Shown here piece by piece: positions 24,964 through 32,568 of a DNA stretch of 64,000 nt (position 1 is its first letter; every line of letters starts with the position of its first letter). Below the pieces are notes generated by a model. That model worked only from the letters and a program-made list of their open reading frames with translations, did not search any database and had not been told where the DNA came from. The translations under genes were made by a program, and so were the position numbers. The stretch comes from Aestuariibius violaceus (GTDB taxonomy: Bacteria > Pseudomonadota > Alphaproteobacteria > Rhodobacterales > Rhodobacteraceae): positions 1 to 64,000 of the forward strand of contig NZ_JBFONT020000003.1 of assembly GCF_040779325.2 (NCBI RefSeq), read 5' to 3'.

Positions 24964-25461
24964 GTGCGCTTCTTGACCATCGCTTGCCTCCTCTTCCTCG
25001 CCGCCTGCGCCCGCTCCCCGGACTCCGCAACCGGGCAGGTGGTGTATCGCGACCAGGCCGCCCCCATCGCCTCTCGCGCAACGGTTGACTGGGCGCGGAT
25101 GCAGGGTGATTGGATCGTCATCGAAGGCGCCCCGGATGGCATCTTCGGCCTGCCCGGCAACACAATGACCCTCGATCTGCCGCGCCTCATCGTCGAGCGT
25201 CCGGACCGCCCGGGCGCGCGCCTCATCGAAGTGGCCATCGACGGCCCCGGACGCCTCTCCCAGGTCCAGGGCGCTGCCCCTCTCTGGATCCTCTGGGTCG
25301 ATGATGGATACCGCACTGTTGCAATCGGGACGCCAGACGGCAGTTTCGGCTGGATCATGGATCGCGATCCGGCGCCGGCCCGTGATAGGCTCCGCGCGGC
25401 ACGGGAAGTTCTGGCCTGGTACGGCTACGACCTGACCGCCTTTAGGGGGAGTGGCTTATGA
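24964..25461 (+). CDS. Lipocalin-like lipoprotein
   Basis: 165 residues with a lipoprotein signal ending in the lipobox LAAC. The rest has the short lipocalin pattern: a GDW near the first strand, GAAPLWILWVDDGYRTVAIGTPDG in the middle and a C-terminal helix. It was chosen to start at GTG 24964 because GGAAGG precedes it and the lipobox then falls at residues 13-16. It is probably membrane-anchored and binds a small hydrophobic ligand. It overlaps the next lipoprotein gene by 4 bp. Confidence 0.75.
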   Translation: MRFLTIACLLFLAACARSPDSATGQVVYRDQAAPIASRATVDWARMQGDWIVIEGAPDGIFGLPGNTMTLDLPRLIVERPDRPGARLIEVAIDGPGRLSQVQGAAPLWILWVDDGYRTVAIGTPDGSFGWIMDRDPAPARDRLRAAREVLAWYGYDLTAFRGSGL

Positions 25462-25715
25462 ACCGACTAACGGGTTGTTTTCTGCTAATCGCGCTTGGCG
25501 CCTGCGACGCGTCGCTGGGCGGTACCGGTGGCGGTGGCGGCGTAGAAGAGCGTCTCGTCCTCGGCGGCCGGATGAGCTTTGAGCAATGCCAGGCCCGCGG
25601 CGGCCTCATCATCCGCGACGCGAACACCGCGATGATCGCCTGCGATCCCCGTGTGATCCGTCGCCAGCAGGCCCCCTCGGATACCGAAGAGTTTGGACGC
25701 AATCCAACCGGCTGA
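25458..25715 (+). CDS. Small hypothetical lipoprotein
   Basis: 85 residues. A signal peptide with lipobox LGAC is followed by a glycine-rich stretch (GGTGGGGG) and a conserved-looking segment MSFEQCQARGGLIIRDANTAMIACDP with two cysteines that could form a disulfide. Function unknown. The ATGA overlap with the lipocalin-like gene indicates a shared transcript and coupled translation. Confidence 0.7.
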   Translation: MNRLTGCFLLIALGACDASLGGTGGGGGVEERLVLGGRMSFEQCQARGGLIIRDANTAMIACDPRVIRRQQAPSDTEEFGRNPTG

Positions 25716-26576
25716 TCAGCTGATCCGGGCCCGCAATTCGTCCAAATAGCCCGGCAGATCACGCGACGGGATCTCCGCCGCGCGAACCAGTCCATCGAAA
25801 TGGCGCGTGATTGCCTCGACCCGTTCAACATCGCGAAAGGCGAGGTAGTTACGCCCCAGATAGATCACCGCCAGCAGCGGCCCGAAGATCGTGACCGGCG
25901 CCGAATAGAGCTTGTGCGCGTCGTAGAAGTAGATGCGCAGCGACGGATAAAGCTGGTCGTGCAGTTCGGTAAACCGGTCGAACTGGGCTGCCCGTATCTC
26001 GGGGGACAGGCCCGCGTAGTATCCCTCCGCGCCTGCGAAAGATTCAATATCATGCACCGGCAGCGCGATTTCATAATCTGACCGCGCCCCCCGCATCCAG
26101 GTCAGCCGGTCGTTCGATGCGCCGATCGCCTGGTCCGTCGTCCGCCCCAGCGAGGGTGCGTATTCCCAGCGAAGCATATCTTCAGTCTTCAGCATGTCGG
26201 GCAGGCCCGCGGGCACGTGGCGGATCTTGTATCCCGCGGCCTCCTTGTGCCACGCAAAGATCCTTTCATCGATCATGGTGCGTGAGGCTTCTGTCATGGC
26301 CATGGCCGCTGCCAGAAGATCCGCGGCGAGTTCTGGCCTGTCGGTGAGGCCTAGCAGCCAGTCGGCAGAAACACCTAACGCAACAGCGCATTCGGCAGCG
26401 ACCTGCACGTTAGGCAAACGTACACTTTCGGGCGCTAGAACCTGCGAAATCGTCGAACGGTCGACGCCTACGTCCCGCGCCAGGGCGCTCTGCGACATGC
26501 CGGCGCGCTGCATCGCCTCTCGCAAGCGCGTCCGGAAAACAGTAGCGCGGTCACGTTTGTCGCCTTTTGTCACCAT
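25716..26576 (-). CDS. XRE-type regulator with a C-terminal sensor-like domain
   Basis: 286 residues. An N-terminal helix-turn-helix of the Cro/C1 type (about 15-75; MSQSALARDVGVDRSTISQVL) is followed by about 200 residues (from about 105) with no family I recognise. That part contains aromatic-rich segments such as YPSLRIYFYDAHKLYSAPVTIFGPLLAVIY, which could form a ligand or protein-interaction domain. It is divergent from the desaturase gene, 84 bp away, so it likely controls it, perhaps in response to a lipid or membrane signal (inference). Confidence 0.8.
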   Translation of the reverse strand: MVTKGDKRDRATVFRTRLREAMQRAGMSQSALARDVGVDRSTISQVLAPESVRLPNVQVAAECAVALGVSADWLLGLTDRPELAADLLAAAMAMTEASRTMIDERIFAWHKEAAGYKIRHVPAGLPDMLKTEDMLRWEYAPSLGRTTDQAIGASNDRLTWMRGARSDYEIALPVHDIESFAGAEGYYAGLSPEIRAAQFDRFTELHDQLYPSLRIYFYDAHKLYSAPVTIFGPLLAVIYLGRNYLAFRDVERVEAITRHFDGLVRAAEIPSRDLPGYLDELRARIS

Positions 26577-26588
26577 TGCTGCCTATTA

Positions 26589-26598
26589 GCACATGTGC
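26589..26598. promoter_or_regulatory. Palindrome between the XRE regulator and desaturase genes
   Basis: GCACATGTGC is a perfect 10-bp palindrome 13 bp from the regulator start, in the shared 84-bp promoter region. It is a candidate operator for the XRE regulator. Confidence 0.4.
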
Positions 26599-26660
26599 AG
26601 CTTTTTGCGAGCGTAAATCTGGCATTCCTCAACACTGATTAAGACAGTAGGCTGTCAGCA

Positions 26661-27581
26661 ATGTCAAAAACGCCCTGTATCACGCAGAAATTGAATAGAA
26701 ATTTTGCTTGGCCGACGCTCCTCCTCGCGGTGGCAGTTCATGTCGGATGGGCTATGGCCCTTTTTCTCCCTCAGGGCCTTGCCATCCTGGCCCTCATGGC
26801 TCTCATCGCGCTCTATGCGTCGCTGCAGCATGAGGTTCTGCATGGACACCCATTCGAAAGTGCCGGACTGAACGAGGCACTTGTCTGGCCTACCTACACC
26901 CTCATCATCCCGTACCGGCGGTTCCGTGACACTCATCTGGCGCACCATCGGGACGAAGCATTGACGGATCCCTACGAAGATCCGGAGTCCAACTATCTCG
27001 ACCCCGCGAAATGGGCGCGTTTGCCAAGCCCCCTGCGGTGGCTTCTCGAAGTGAACAACACACTCGCTGGCCGGATGCTCTTCGGACCGCTGATCGGAAC
27101 CGTCGCCTTCCTGTTCTGCGATGTCCGCCGCGCCGTACGGGGGGAGCCGCGCGTGATCGCCGGTTGGCTGTTCCACCTGCCGGCGATGGCCTCGACGCTG
27201 GCCATAATCCTGTTGTCGCCGGTTTCGCTAACTGCCTACCTTGTCGCCGTCTACGGTGCTCTTGCGCTCTTGCGTATCCGGACCTTCCTCGAGCACCGCG
27301 CTCACGAGCGTGCCTCGGCACGAACCGTCATCATCGAAGATCGCGGATTTCTCGCTTTTCTTTTTCTCAACAACAACTTCCATGTCGTTCATCACATGCA
27401 CCCCAAAGTGCCATGGTACGATTTACCCGCCCTCTACGAGGCGCGGCGCGATCATTATCTGACTCGCAATCAGGGATACCGCTACGCGTCTTACGCAGAT
27501 GTCTTCCGGCGCCATTTCGTCAGGTCGAAGGATCCCGTGCCGCACCCGCTCTTCCCGAAAGAGGATCACCGGACCAGCTGA
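26661..27581 (+). CDS. Fatty acid desaturase family protein
   Basis: 306 residues, a di-iron integral membrane enzyme. The three histidine boxes are HEVLH (57-61), HLAHH (92-96) and HVVHH (about 250), flanking four or so membrane helices. It belongs to the FA_desaturase superfamily, which includes acyl-lipid desaturases and carotenoid or sphingolipid hydroxylases, so the substrate is open. It is paired divergently with an XRE regulator, which suggests its own control circuit. The 3' end overlaps the convergent NUDIX gene by 62 bp. Confidence 0.88.
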   Translation: MSKTPCITQKLNRNFAWPTLLLAVAVHVGWAMALFLPQGLAILALMALIALYASLQHEVLHGHPFESAGLNEALVWPTYTLIIPYRRFRDTHLAHHRDEALTDPYEDPESNYLDPAKWARLPSPLRWLLEVNNTLAGRMLFGPLIGTVAFLFCDVRRAVRGEPRVIAGWLFHLPAMASTLAIILLSPVSLTAYLVAVYGALALLRIRTFLEHRAHERASARTVIIEDRGFLAFLFLNNNFHVVHHMHPKVPWYDLPALYEARRDHYLTRNQGYRYASYADVFRRHFVRSKDPVPHPLFPKEDHRTS

Positions 27582-28242
27582 GCGGGGACCGCCCGCCCAG
27601 GCGGCTGACCAGGTGCTGTTCGTCATCGTTGCGGAAGAACGGCACGCTGGCGGGAGCATCTGACGACAACAGAAGTGGCGCGATTTCGGCCAGCACGACT
27701 TCCGTGATGAAGGGAAGGTCCAGGGCGCGGACCTCTTCAAACGGCACCCATCTCAGATGGCTCAATTCGTCCTCAGCCCGCGAGAAATCGTCAGGATCGC
27801 CCGAGATCGCGCTGGCATCGACCAGAAAGAACCGGGCGTCAAAGCGCCTTGGCCGGCCTGCCGGAGTGACGGCGCGAAAGACAAATCGCATGGCCGATGC
27901 GTCTGGCAGATGCCCTGTCTCCGCAAACGCAGCCCAATTGGGGGGCGGCGTGTCCGACCATGCCCCGCGGTGGCCTAGGATCAGTCCAGCTTCCTCCCAG
28001 AGCTCGCGGATCGCAGCAGCTTGCAGCGCGGCTGCCATCTCTGCCCGGGTCTCTTCCGTCAGTCGCGACCGGCAGGGTTCGGCGATGTCTGTGGCCAGAG
28101 GGACCGCGAAGTCTTCCGGATCCACAGCTCCGCCCGGAAAGACGAATTTCGACGGCATGAAGGCCGCCTTCTCGCCCCGCTGCCCCATAAGGATGCGCCC
28201 GTCGCGCACAAGGATGAGCGTCGCTGCATCCCGTATGTTCAT
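27520..28242 (-). CDS. NUDIX hydrolase
   Basis: 240 residues. The Nudix box is split by an insert: GGAVDPED begins it and AAIRELWEEAGLILG completes it (R-E-x2-E-E). This long-insert arrangement is seen in NUDT7/19-like CoA or nucleotide pyrophosphatases. It starts at 28242, where the ATG overlaps the DUF983 stop (ATGA). It hydrolyses a nucleoside-diphosphate-linked compound; the specific substrate is unknown. Confidence 0.85.
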   Translation of the reverse strand: MNIRDAATLILVRDGRILMGQRGEKAAFMPSKFVFPGGAVDPEDFAVPLATDIAEPCRSRLTEETRAEMAAALQAAAIRELWEEAGLILGHRGAWSDTPPPNWAAFAETGHLPDASAMRFVFRAVTPAGRPRRFDARFFLVDASAISGDPDDFSRAEDELSHLRWVPFEEVRALDLPFITEVVLAEIAPLLLSSDAPASVPFFRNDDEQHLVSRLGGRSPLSWSGDPLSGRAGAARDPST

Positions 28243-28631
28243 GCGGTTCCGCCAAATCCGTGCATTCGGCGCGCCCACTGGATCGCGACGACCAGTCCTT
28301 TGAGCCGTGGCAGCAGATAAAGCGAGAGCGCCACGCATCCGACCGTGAAAAGCCCGGCCATAACAAGTGGATCCGGTCGGAATTGCACGAAAGCAACGTG
28401 CAGGAGCGGGGCCATGAGATGCCCCACGACTAGGATTGTCAGATAGGCCGGGCCGTCATCGGCCCGGTGATGGTAAAGCGCCTCGCCGCAGGACTCGCAG
28501 CGGTCGCGCACCTTTAGGTAGCTCGCCATCAGGCCGCCCTCGCCGCAATTCGGACAGCGGCGGCGCAGGCCGCGCCACATTGCTGGTTTCATCGGGCGAT
28601 CGTCTTCGGGTGAGGAGATGTCTTCTGTCAT
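28239..28631 (-). CDS. DUF983 family membrane protein
   Basis: 130 residues. A zinc-ribbon-like segment, CPNCGEGGLMASYLKVRDRCESCG, is followed by two membrane helices (about 60-105). Members are widespread in alphaproteobacteria, often near cytochrome oxidase or NUDIX genes; the function is unknown. It is co-transcribed with the downstream NUDIX gene. Confidence 0.85.
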   Translation of the reverse strand: MTEDISSPEDDRPMKPAMWRGLRRRCPNCGEGGLMASYLKVRDRCESCGEALYHHRADDGPAYLTILVVGHLMAPLLHVAFVQFRPDPLVMAGLFTVGCVALSLYLLPRLKGLVVAIQWARRMHGFGGTA

Positions 28632-28788
28632 GAGGGCAAGATGGTCCCTTCGATCGTGCTGCGAAAGTCCAAACCCGACAGCCTAGGCCAAAACGTCCCG
28701 GCATTCGCGACGGAAACCCGGACACGTTCCGTGAAAACTTCGACAAGCGGCCAGAACAGGGCCGCGCAGAACAGGAAGGAAGACGACA

Positions 28789-29199
28789 ATGAGATCCCTG
28801 ATACTGATCGTGGCACTTGGCCTCGGCTACACGCTTGAAGCGTCCGCGCAGGGCGGTCCCGGCGCCGCCTCTTTCGATGCGATCGACGCCGATGGCGACG
28901 GCGTTCTAAGCGAGGCTGAGATGCAGCAGTTTAGTGAAATGGCCTTTGAGGAACGTTTCGCTCGTGCTGACGCCGATGGGGATGGCGCGTTGAATGCTGC
29001 CGAGATGGAGGCGATGCGCTCTGAACGGACCGACCGCAGAATGCAGCGGATGATGGGCCGTCTTGATCGCAACAACGACGGATTGTTGCAATATGTCGAG
29101 CTGTCGCAGATGGCTGGGCGCAACCGCATCTTCGGGCGGCTCGATGCCAATCAGGATGGCGAGGTCAGCCGCGATGAGTTCGAGCGCCGCCGCAACTGA
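28789..29199 (+). CDS. Exported EF-hand calcium-binding protein
   Basis: 136 residues with a signal peptide (MRSLILIVALGLGYTLEASA) and four EF-hand loops: DADGDGVLSEAE, DADGDGALNAAE, DRNNDGLLQYVE and DANQDGEVSRDE. All have calcium-coordinating residues at positions 1, 3, 5 and 12. It is predicted to be periplasmic. AGGAAG lies 10 bp before the ATG. It precedes the sigma factor, anti-sigma and metal-sensor genes and may be part of the same stress unit. Confidence 0.88.
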   Translation: MRSLILIVALGLGYTLEASAQGGPGAASFDAIDADGDGVLSEAEMQQFSEMAFEERFARADADGDGALNAAEMEAMRSERTDRRMQRMMGRLDRNNDGLLQYVELSQMAGRNRIFGRLDANQDGEVSRDEFERRRN

Positions 29200-29299
29200 T
29201 TGGGCCGCCTGTGCAAGGCCGCTCTGGTGGTCTAGCCCTGCGACGCATCGAGGAGGGAGTCCTTGTCGCACACCCGGTCCAATCGCCCGGCACAAGTCC

Positions 29300-29893
29300 A
29301 TGGATGAAGCCACCTCGCAATATGGGGCGTCCGACGATGTGCTGCTTGCGGCTTTCGCCAACGGGGATCTCACTGCCGCGCGTCTTCTGACAGATAGGCT
29401 GGCGCCCAGAATCCTCGGCCATGCTCGGCGCGCGCTCGGCGATCCGGACGAGGCCGAGGACGTGACTCAGGAGGTGATGATGCGATTGTGGAGAATGGCG
29501 CCCGACTGGACGCCTGGCGGTGCGAAAGTCTCGACCTGGACCTATCGGGTCGCTGTAAATCTGTGCATCGATCGCCTGCGAGCCCGTCGTCGGGCGGGGC
29601 CTCCGCTGGATGACATCGCCGAACCGGCGGACGAGCGTCCATCCGTCGAAGCGGAGCTACATCGAAAGGCTCGCGCAGCTGCTCTGACTGACGCGCTTGC
29701 CCAGCTTCCGGAGCGTCAAGCGCAGGCTGTTCGGCTCAGGCACCTTGAAGGTTTGGGAAATCCTGAGATTGGAGAGATCATGGACATCGGCGTAGCTGCA
29801 GTTGAAAGTCTGATAGCGCGTGGAAAGCGTGCGCTTGCGGCGTCACTGTCCGAGCTGCGTCCTCAACTGGGGCTGGAAGACGATGGATCCTAG
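29300..29893 (+). CDS. ECF-type RNA polymerase sigma factor
   Basis: 197 residues. Region 2 includes DPDEAEDVTQEVMMRLWRMAP, then STWTYRVAVNLCIDRLRARRR. Region 4 is LAQLPERQAQAVRLRHLEGLGNPEIGEIMDIGVAAVESLIARGKRAL. The ATG at 29300 lacks a clear ribosome-binding site and the open frame upstream has no better start. It directs transcription of an unknown regulon. It overlaps the next gene by 11 bp, which fits a sigma/anti-sigma pair. Confidence 0.9.
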   Translation: MDEATSQYGASDDVLLAAFANGDLTAARLLTDRLAPRILGHARRALGDPDEAEDVTQEVMMRLWRMAPDWTPGGAKVSTWTYRVAVNLCIDRLRARRRAGPPLDDIAEPADERPSVEAELHRKARAAALTDALAQLPERQAQAVRLRHLEGLGNPEIGEIMDIGVAAVESLIARGKRALAASLSELRPQLGLEDDGS

Positions 29894-30227
29894 GGAACTG
29901 AGCGAAGCGGAGCTTGAAGCGTTGTTCGACGCCGTGCGTGATGAGGCAGGGGACAATCCATCTGATCTGCCGCCCGGGTTGCGGGCACGGATCCTCGCGG
30001 ACGCCCACCTCGTCACCGAACGGCGCGCGCTGCCGCTTTGGCGGGTTTGGCTCAAGGCGGTTGGAGGGTGGCCCACGGTCGGGGGTGTTCTGGCTGCAAG
30101 CTTGGCTGGCCTCTGGATCGGGGTGATGCCGCCGCCCGTGATCGAGAACTTCGAGGTCAGGCTATTCGGCGAGCCCGAGATTGTGACAGTTTTCGTCGAC
30201 GCCGAGTTCCTTGGCGAAGAGGTCTAA
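29883..30227 (+). CDS. Probable membrane-bound anti-sigma factor
   Basis: 114 residues. A soluble helical N-terminus (MDPRELSEAELEALFDAVRDEAG) is followed by one membrane helix (about 66-83, GVLAASLAGLWIGVM) and a short periplasmic tail. It overlaps the sigma gene and has the size and topology of a single-pass anti-sigma factor, but no ZAS zinc motif (HxxxCxxC) is visible. The role is therefore inferred mainly from position. Confidence 0.6.
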   Translation: MDPRELSEAELEALFDAVRDEAGDNPSDLPPGLRARILADAHLVTERRALPLWRVWLKAVGGWPTVGGVLAASLAGLWIGVMPPPVIENFEVRLFGEPEIVTVFVDAEFLGEEV

Positions 30228-30231
30228 AGTT

Positions 30232-30702
30232 ATGAGTGACAGTAAGCCTCAACCCCGCACGAGGCGTCTAAGAACCGTCCTTCTGGCGGCGTCTTTGATG
30301 ATGAACGCGTTGGTCATAGCTCTGGTGATCACCGTTCTGGCGACAGGTGGCCCGCGCGGCCCGTCGGGAGGGCGGATGGAACTAGGTCTTGGCCCGCTGG
30401 CCAGTGCGTTCACGGAAGAAGATCGGGTCGCTTTGCGGTCTGAGTTCCTTTCAGAGCCGGGATATTTTCGTCAGATGCGGCAGCGGCGGCGGGAGAACAT
30501 TCGCGGCCTTGCCGCGGCTTTGCGCGCTGATCCGTTCGAACCCGCCGCGCTTCAGCCACTACTGGAGGACGAGCGTGCGTTTCTCGCCGAGGTTCAGACG
30601 CGCGGGCAGTCGATCCTGATTGACCGGATCGTACAGATGGCGCCGGAGGAGCGCGATGCGCTTGCTGACCGTCTTGTTGAGCGAAGGTTTCCTCGACCCT
30701 AG
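30232..30702 (+). CDS. Periplasmic heavy-metal-sensor-like protein (CpxP/ZraP type)
   Basis: 156 residues. It has an N-terminal membrane anchor or signal (LRTVLLAASLMMNALVIALVITVLA) and a helical body with RQMRQRRRENIRGLAAALRADPF and a C-terminal VQMAPEERDALADRLVERRF. These are typical of periplasmic metal-sensor or chaperone-like proteins. It lies 4 bp after the putative anti-sigma gene and so may report metal or envelope stress to the sigma factor (inference). Confidence 0.72.
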   Translation: MSDSKPQPRTRRLRTVLLAASLMMNALVIALVITVLATGGPRGPSGGRMELGLGPLASAFTEEDRVALRSEFLSEPGYFRQMRQRRRENIRGLAAALRADPFEPAALQPLLEDERAFLAEVQTRGQSILIDRIVQMAPEERDALADRLVERRFPRP

Positions 30703-30711
30703 CGGCGGTCC

Positions 30712-32088
30712 TTAAGCATCTGATGTCTCGAACAGGGTCACCTTGTTTCGCCCGTCCGCCTTGGAGCGGTAGAGCGCCTCGTCTGCGCGGCCGACCAGCG
30801 CTTCGGATAGGCTGCCGGGTGTGTCGGTCGTCCAGGCCATGGCCACGCCGATACTGGTCGTCATCGGCAGCGAGCCCCCTTCCGGAAGGTCGATCGGACA
30901 AGCGGCGATCAGTTTACGCAGGCGCTCGGCCGTCGCGCATGCTTCAACCTGCGAGGCGCCGGGAAGGGCGACGACGAATTCTTCCCCGCCAATCCGCGCA
31001 AGCATATCCTCTGGGCGAAGCGCCTTGCGCAGACGGGCGGCGAGCGCGACGAGAACAGCGTCGCCCACCGGATGGCCGTAGCGGTCGTTGATGCGTTTGA
31101 AATGGTCGATATCGATCATCATCACGGCATAGTCCCGGCCCAGGCTCCGGGCGTCTTCCGCCATCCGGCTGAGGTGGGACATGGCATAGCGGCGATTGTG
31201 GAGGCCGGTCAGCGGATCGGTCAGTGCCGCTTCCAACCCTGTACGCACACCATCGCGCAGGCGATCGCGTTGCGCTTTCCGCCTGGCCTGAGCGTCGACC
31301 CGCAAGAGCAGTTCGGTGTCCGTGAAGCCCGCGATCAGAAGGTCGTTCGCGCCTAGGTCGAGTGCCATGGCGGCAAATTCCGGATCGTCGTCGGAAATGC
31401 ATAGGATCGTCGCAGCGTGCCGGGTGTGGGTCCGGCTTTGCAGCTCTGACAGAAGCCGCAGCGTTGCATGGCGGTCATGTCCGCGCCCGTCGAGCAGGAA
31501 GACGTCAATACCGTCTGCCGCAACAGCTTCGGTCAGTGTCATCACGGAAGCACGATAGTACTGGCGTTTATCGACAAGCGTCACTTCCCAGGCCTTCGCG
31601 ACCCCCGAACGATCGGAGACCAGCGCGACGTGCGAAGGTTGTCGGAAGGTTGTGACTGGTTCGGCAAAACCGAGCGCCCTTTGCGTATCCTCGCGCATCC
31701 GTAACTCGGCAGACGCGTCGCGAGCCCGAAGGAGAGAGCGGATACGGGCGAGCAGGAGCGCCTCTTCCACAGGGCGTTCAAGCACCTCATCAACGCCAAG
31801 GCGCAGCGCGTCGAGCTTGCGTTGGCATGGACCTGGATCGACGATGCCGACGATCGGGATTTCGGCCATCGCCGGATTGCTTCGGACAAGCTGGCAGAGC
31901 GTCAGCCCCTCTCCCTCGGGGAGGTCGAGATTGACCACGATCAGGTCCGGCCTCTGCGACTTGAGTGCCCGCTTTGCCTCCGCCATGTCGAGGCACGGAA
32001 TGATGTCGTAGAGCGAGGCCGTGAGTTTGACCTTCAGGACGATGCGGTTGGTCGCGATGTCATCAACGACCAGGATCTTTCCTGACAT
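30712..32088 (-). CDS. pleD: PleD-type response regulator with diguanylate cyclase
   Basis: 458 residues. A receiver domain (ILVVDDIATNR, phosphoacceptor Asp in VVNLDLPEG) is followed by a second degenerate receiver (about 150-275) and a GGDEF domain with GGEEF in MLARIGGEEFVVALPG. An inhibitory RxxD site lies exactly five residues before it (RPED). It makes cyclic di-GMP when phosphorylated. GAGGAA precedes the ATG at 32088. The divergent neighbour is the conserved DUF3572 gene. Confidence 0.92.
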   Translation of the reverse strand: MSGKILVVDDIATNRIVLKVKLTASLYDIIPCLDMAEAKRALKSQRPDLIVVNLDLPEGEGLTLCQLVRSNPAMAEIPIVGIVDPGPCQRKLDALRLGVDEVLERPVEEALLLARIRSLLRARDASAELRMREDTQRALGFAEPVTTFRQPSHVALVSDRSGVAKAWEVTLVDKRQYYRASVMTLTEAVAADGIDVFLLDGRGHDRHATLRLLSELQSRTHTRHAATILCISDDDPEFAAMALDLGANDLLIAGFTDTELLLRVDAQARRKAQRDRLRDGVRTGLEAALTDPLTGLHNRRYAMSHLSRMAEDARSLGRDYAVMMIDIDHFKRINDRYGHPVGDAVLVALAARLRKALRPEDMLARIGGEEFVVALPGASQVEACATAERLRKLIAACPIDLPEGGSLPMTTSIGVAMAWTTDTPGSLSEALVGRADEALYRSKADGRNKVTLFETSDA

Positions 32089-32168
32089 CAGCGATTCCTC
32101 AGACTTGCCCCCTAACACCCTTGGCTGCACTCTCGGCTTAAATGGTTAACAAAGTGTTTCGGGGCGGA

Positions 32169-32447
32169 ATGACACCGGCTGCAGCAGAGACGATCGCGCT
32201 GGAGGCGCTGGCTTGGATCGTATCAAACGACGACCTTCGCGATGTGTTCATGGGGGCCGGTGGGGTAAGCGAAAGCGATTTGAGACAGCGAATCGGCGAT
32301 CCTGACTTTCAACTCGCTGTGCTTGATTTTCTTCTCATGGATGACCGCTGGATCACCGCATTCTGCGATGCGCAGGGTCATGCCTACGATGTACCGATGG
32401 CAGCACGGCATCACTTACCAGGCGGTGAACAGGTGCACTGGACCTGA
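32169..32447 (+). CDS. DUF3572 family protein
   Basis: 92 residues from the ATG at 32169. The family pattern AAETIALEALAWIVSNDDLRDVFM is at the N-terminus, with QLAVLDFLLMDDRWITAFCDAQG in the second half. Function unknown. GGGGCGGA sits before the chosen start; an ATG at 32142 is in frame but has no ribosome-binding site. It is divergent from pleD, a pairing that recurs in alphaproteobacteria. Confidence 0.85.
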   Translation: MTPAAAETIALEALAWIVSNDDLRDVFMGAGGVSESDLRQRIGDPDFQLAVLDFLLMDDRWITAFCDAQGHAYDVPMAARHHLPGGEQVHWT

Positions 32448-32568
32448 TCTCGACATCGGGAAACCGTGTTCCTCCGACGTGATTGCCGAAAAGCGACACG
32501 ATCAGTCGGTTTCCGAACCGCGCTTCTTGCCGGGCCCTGTCTTCCTATTCGCGAAGGGGGAGCAAGTT

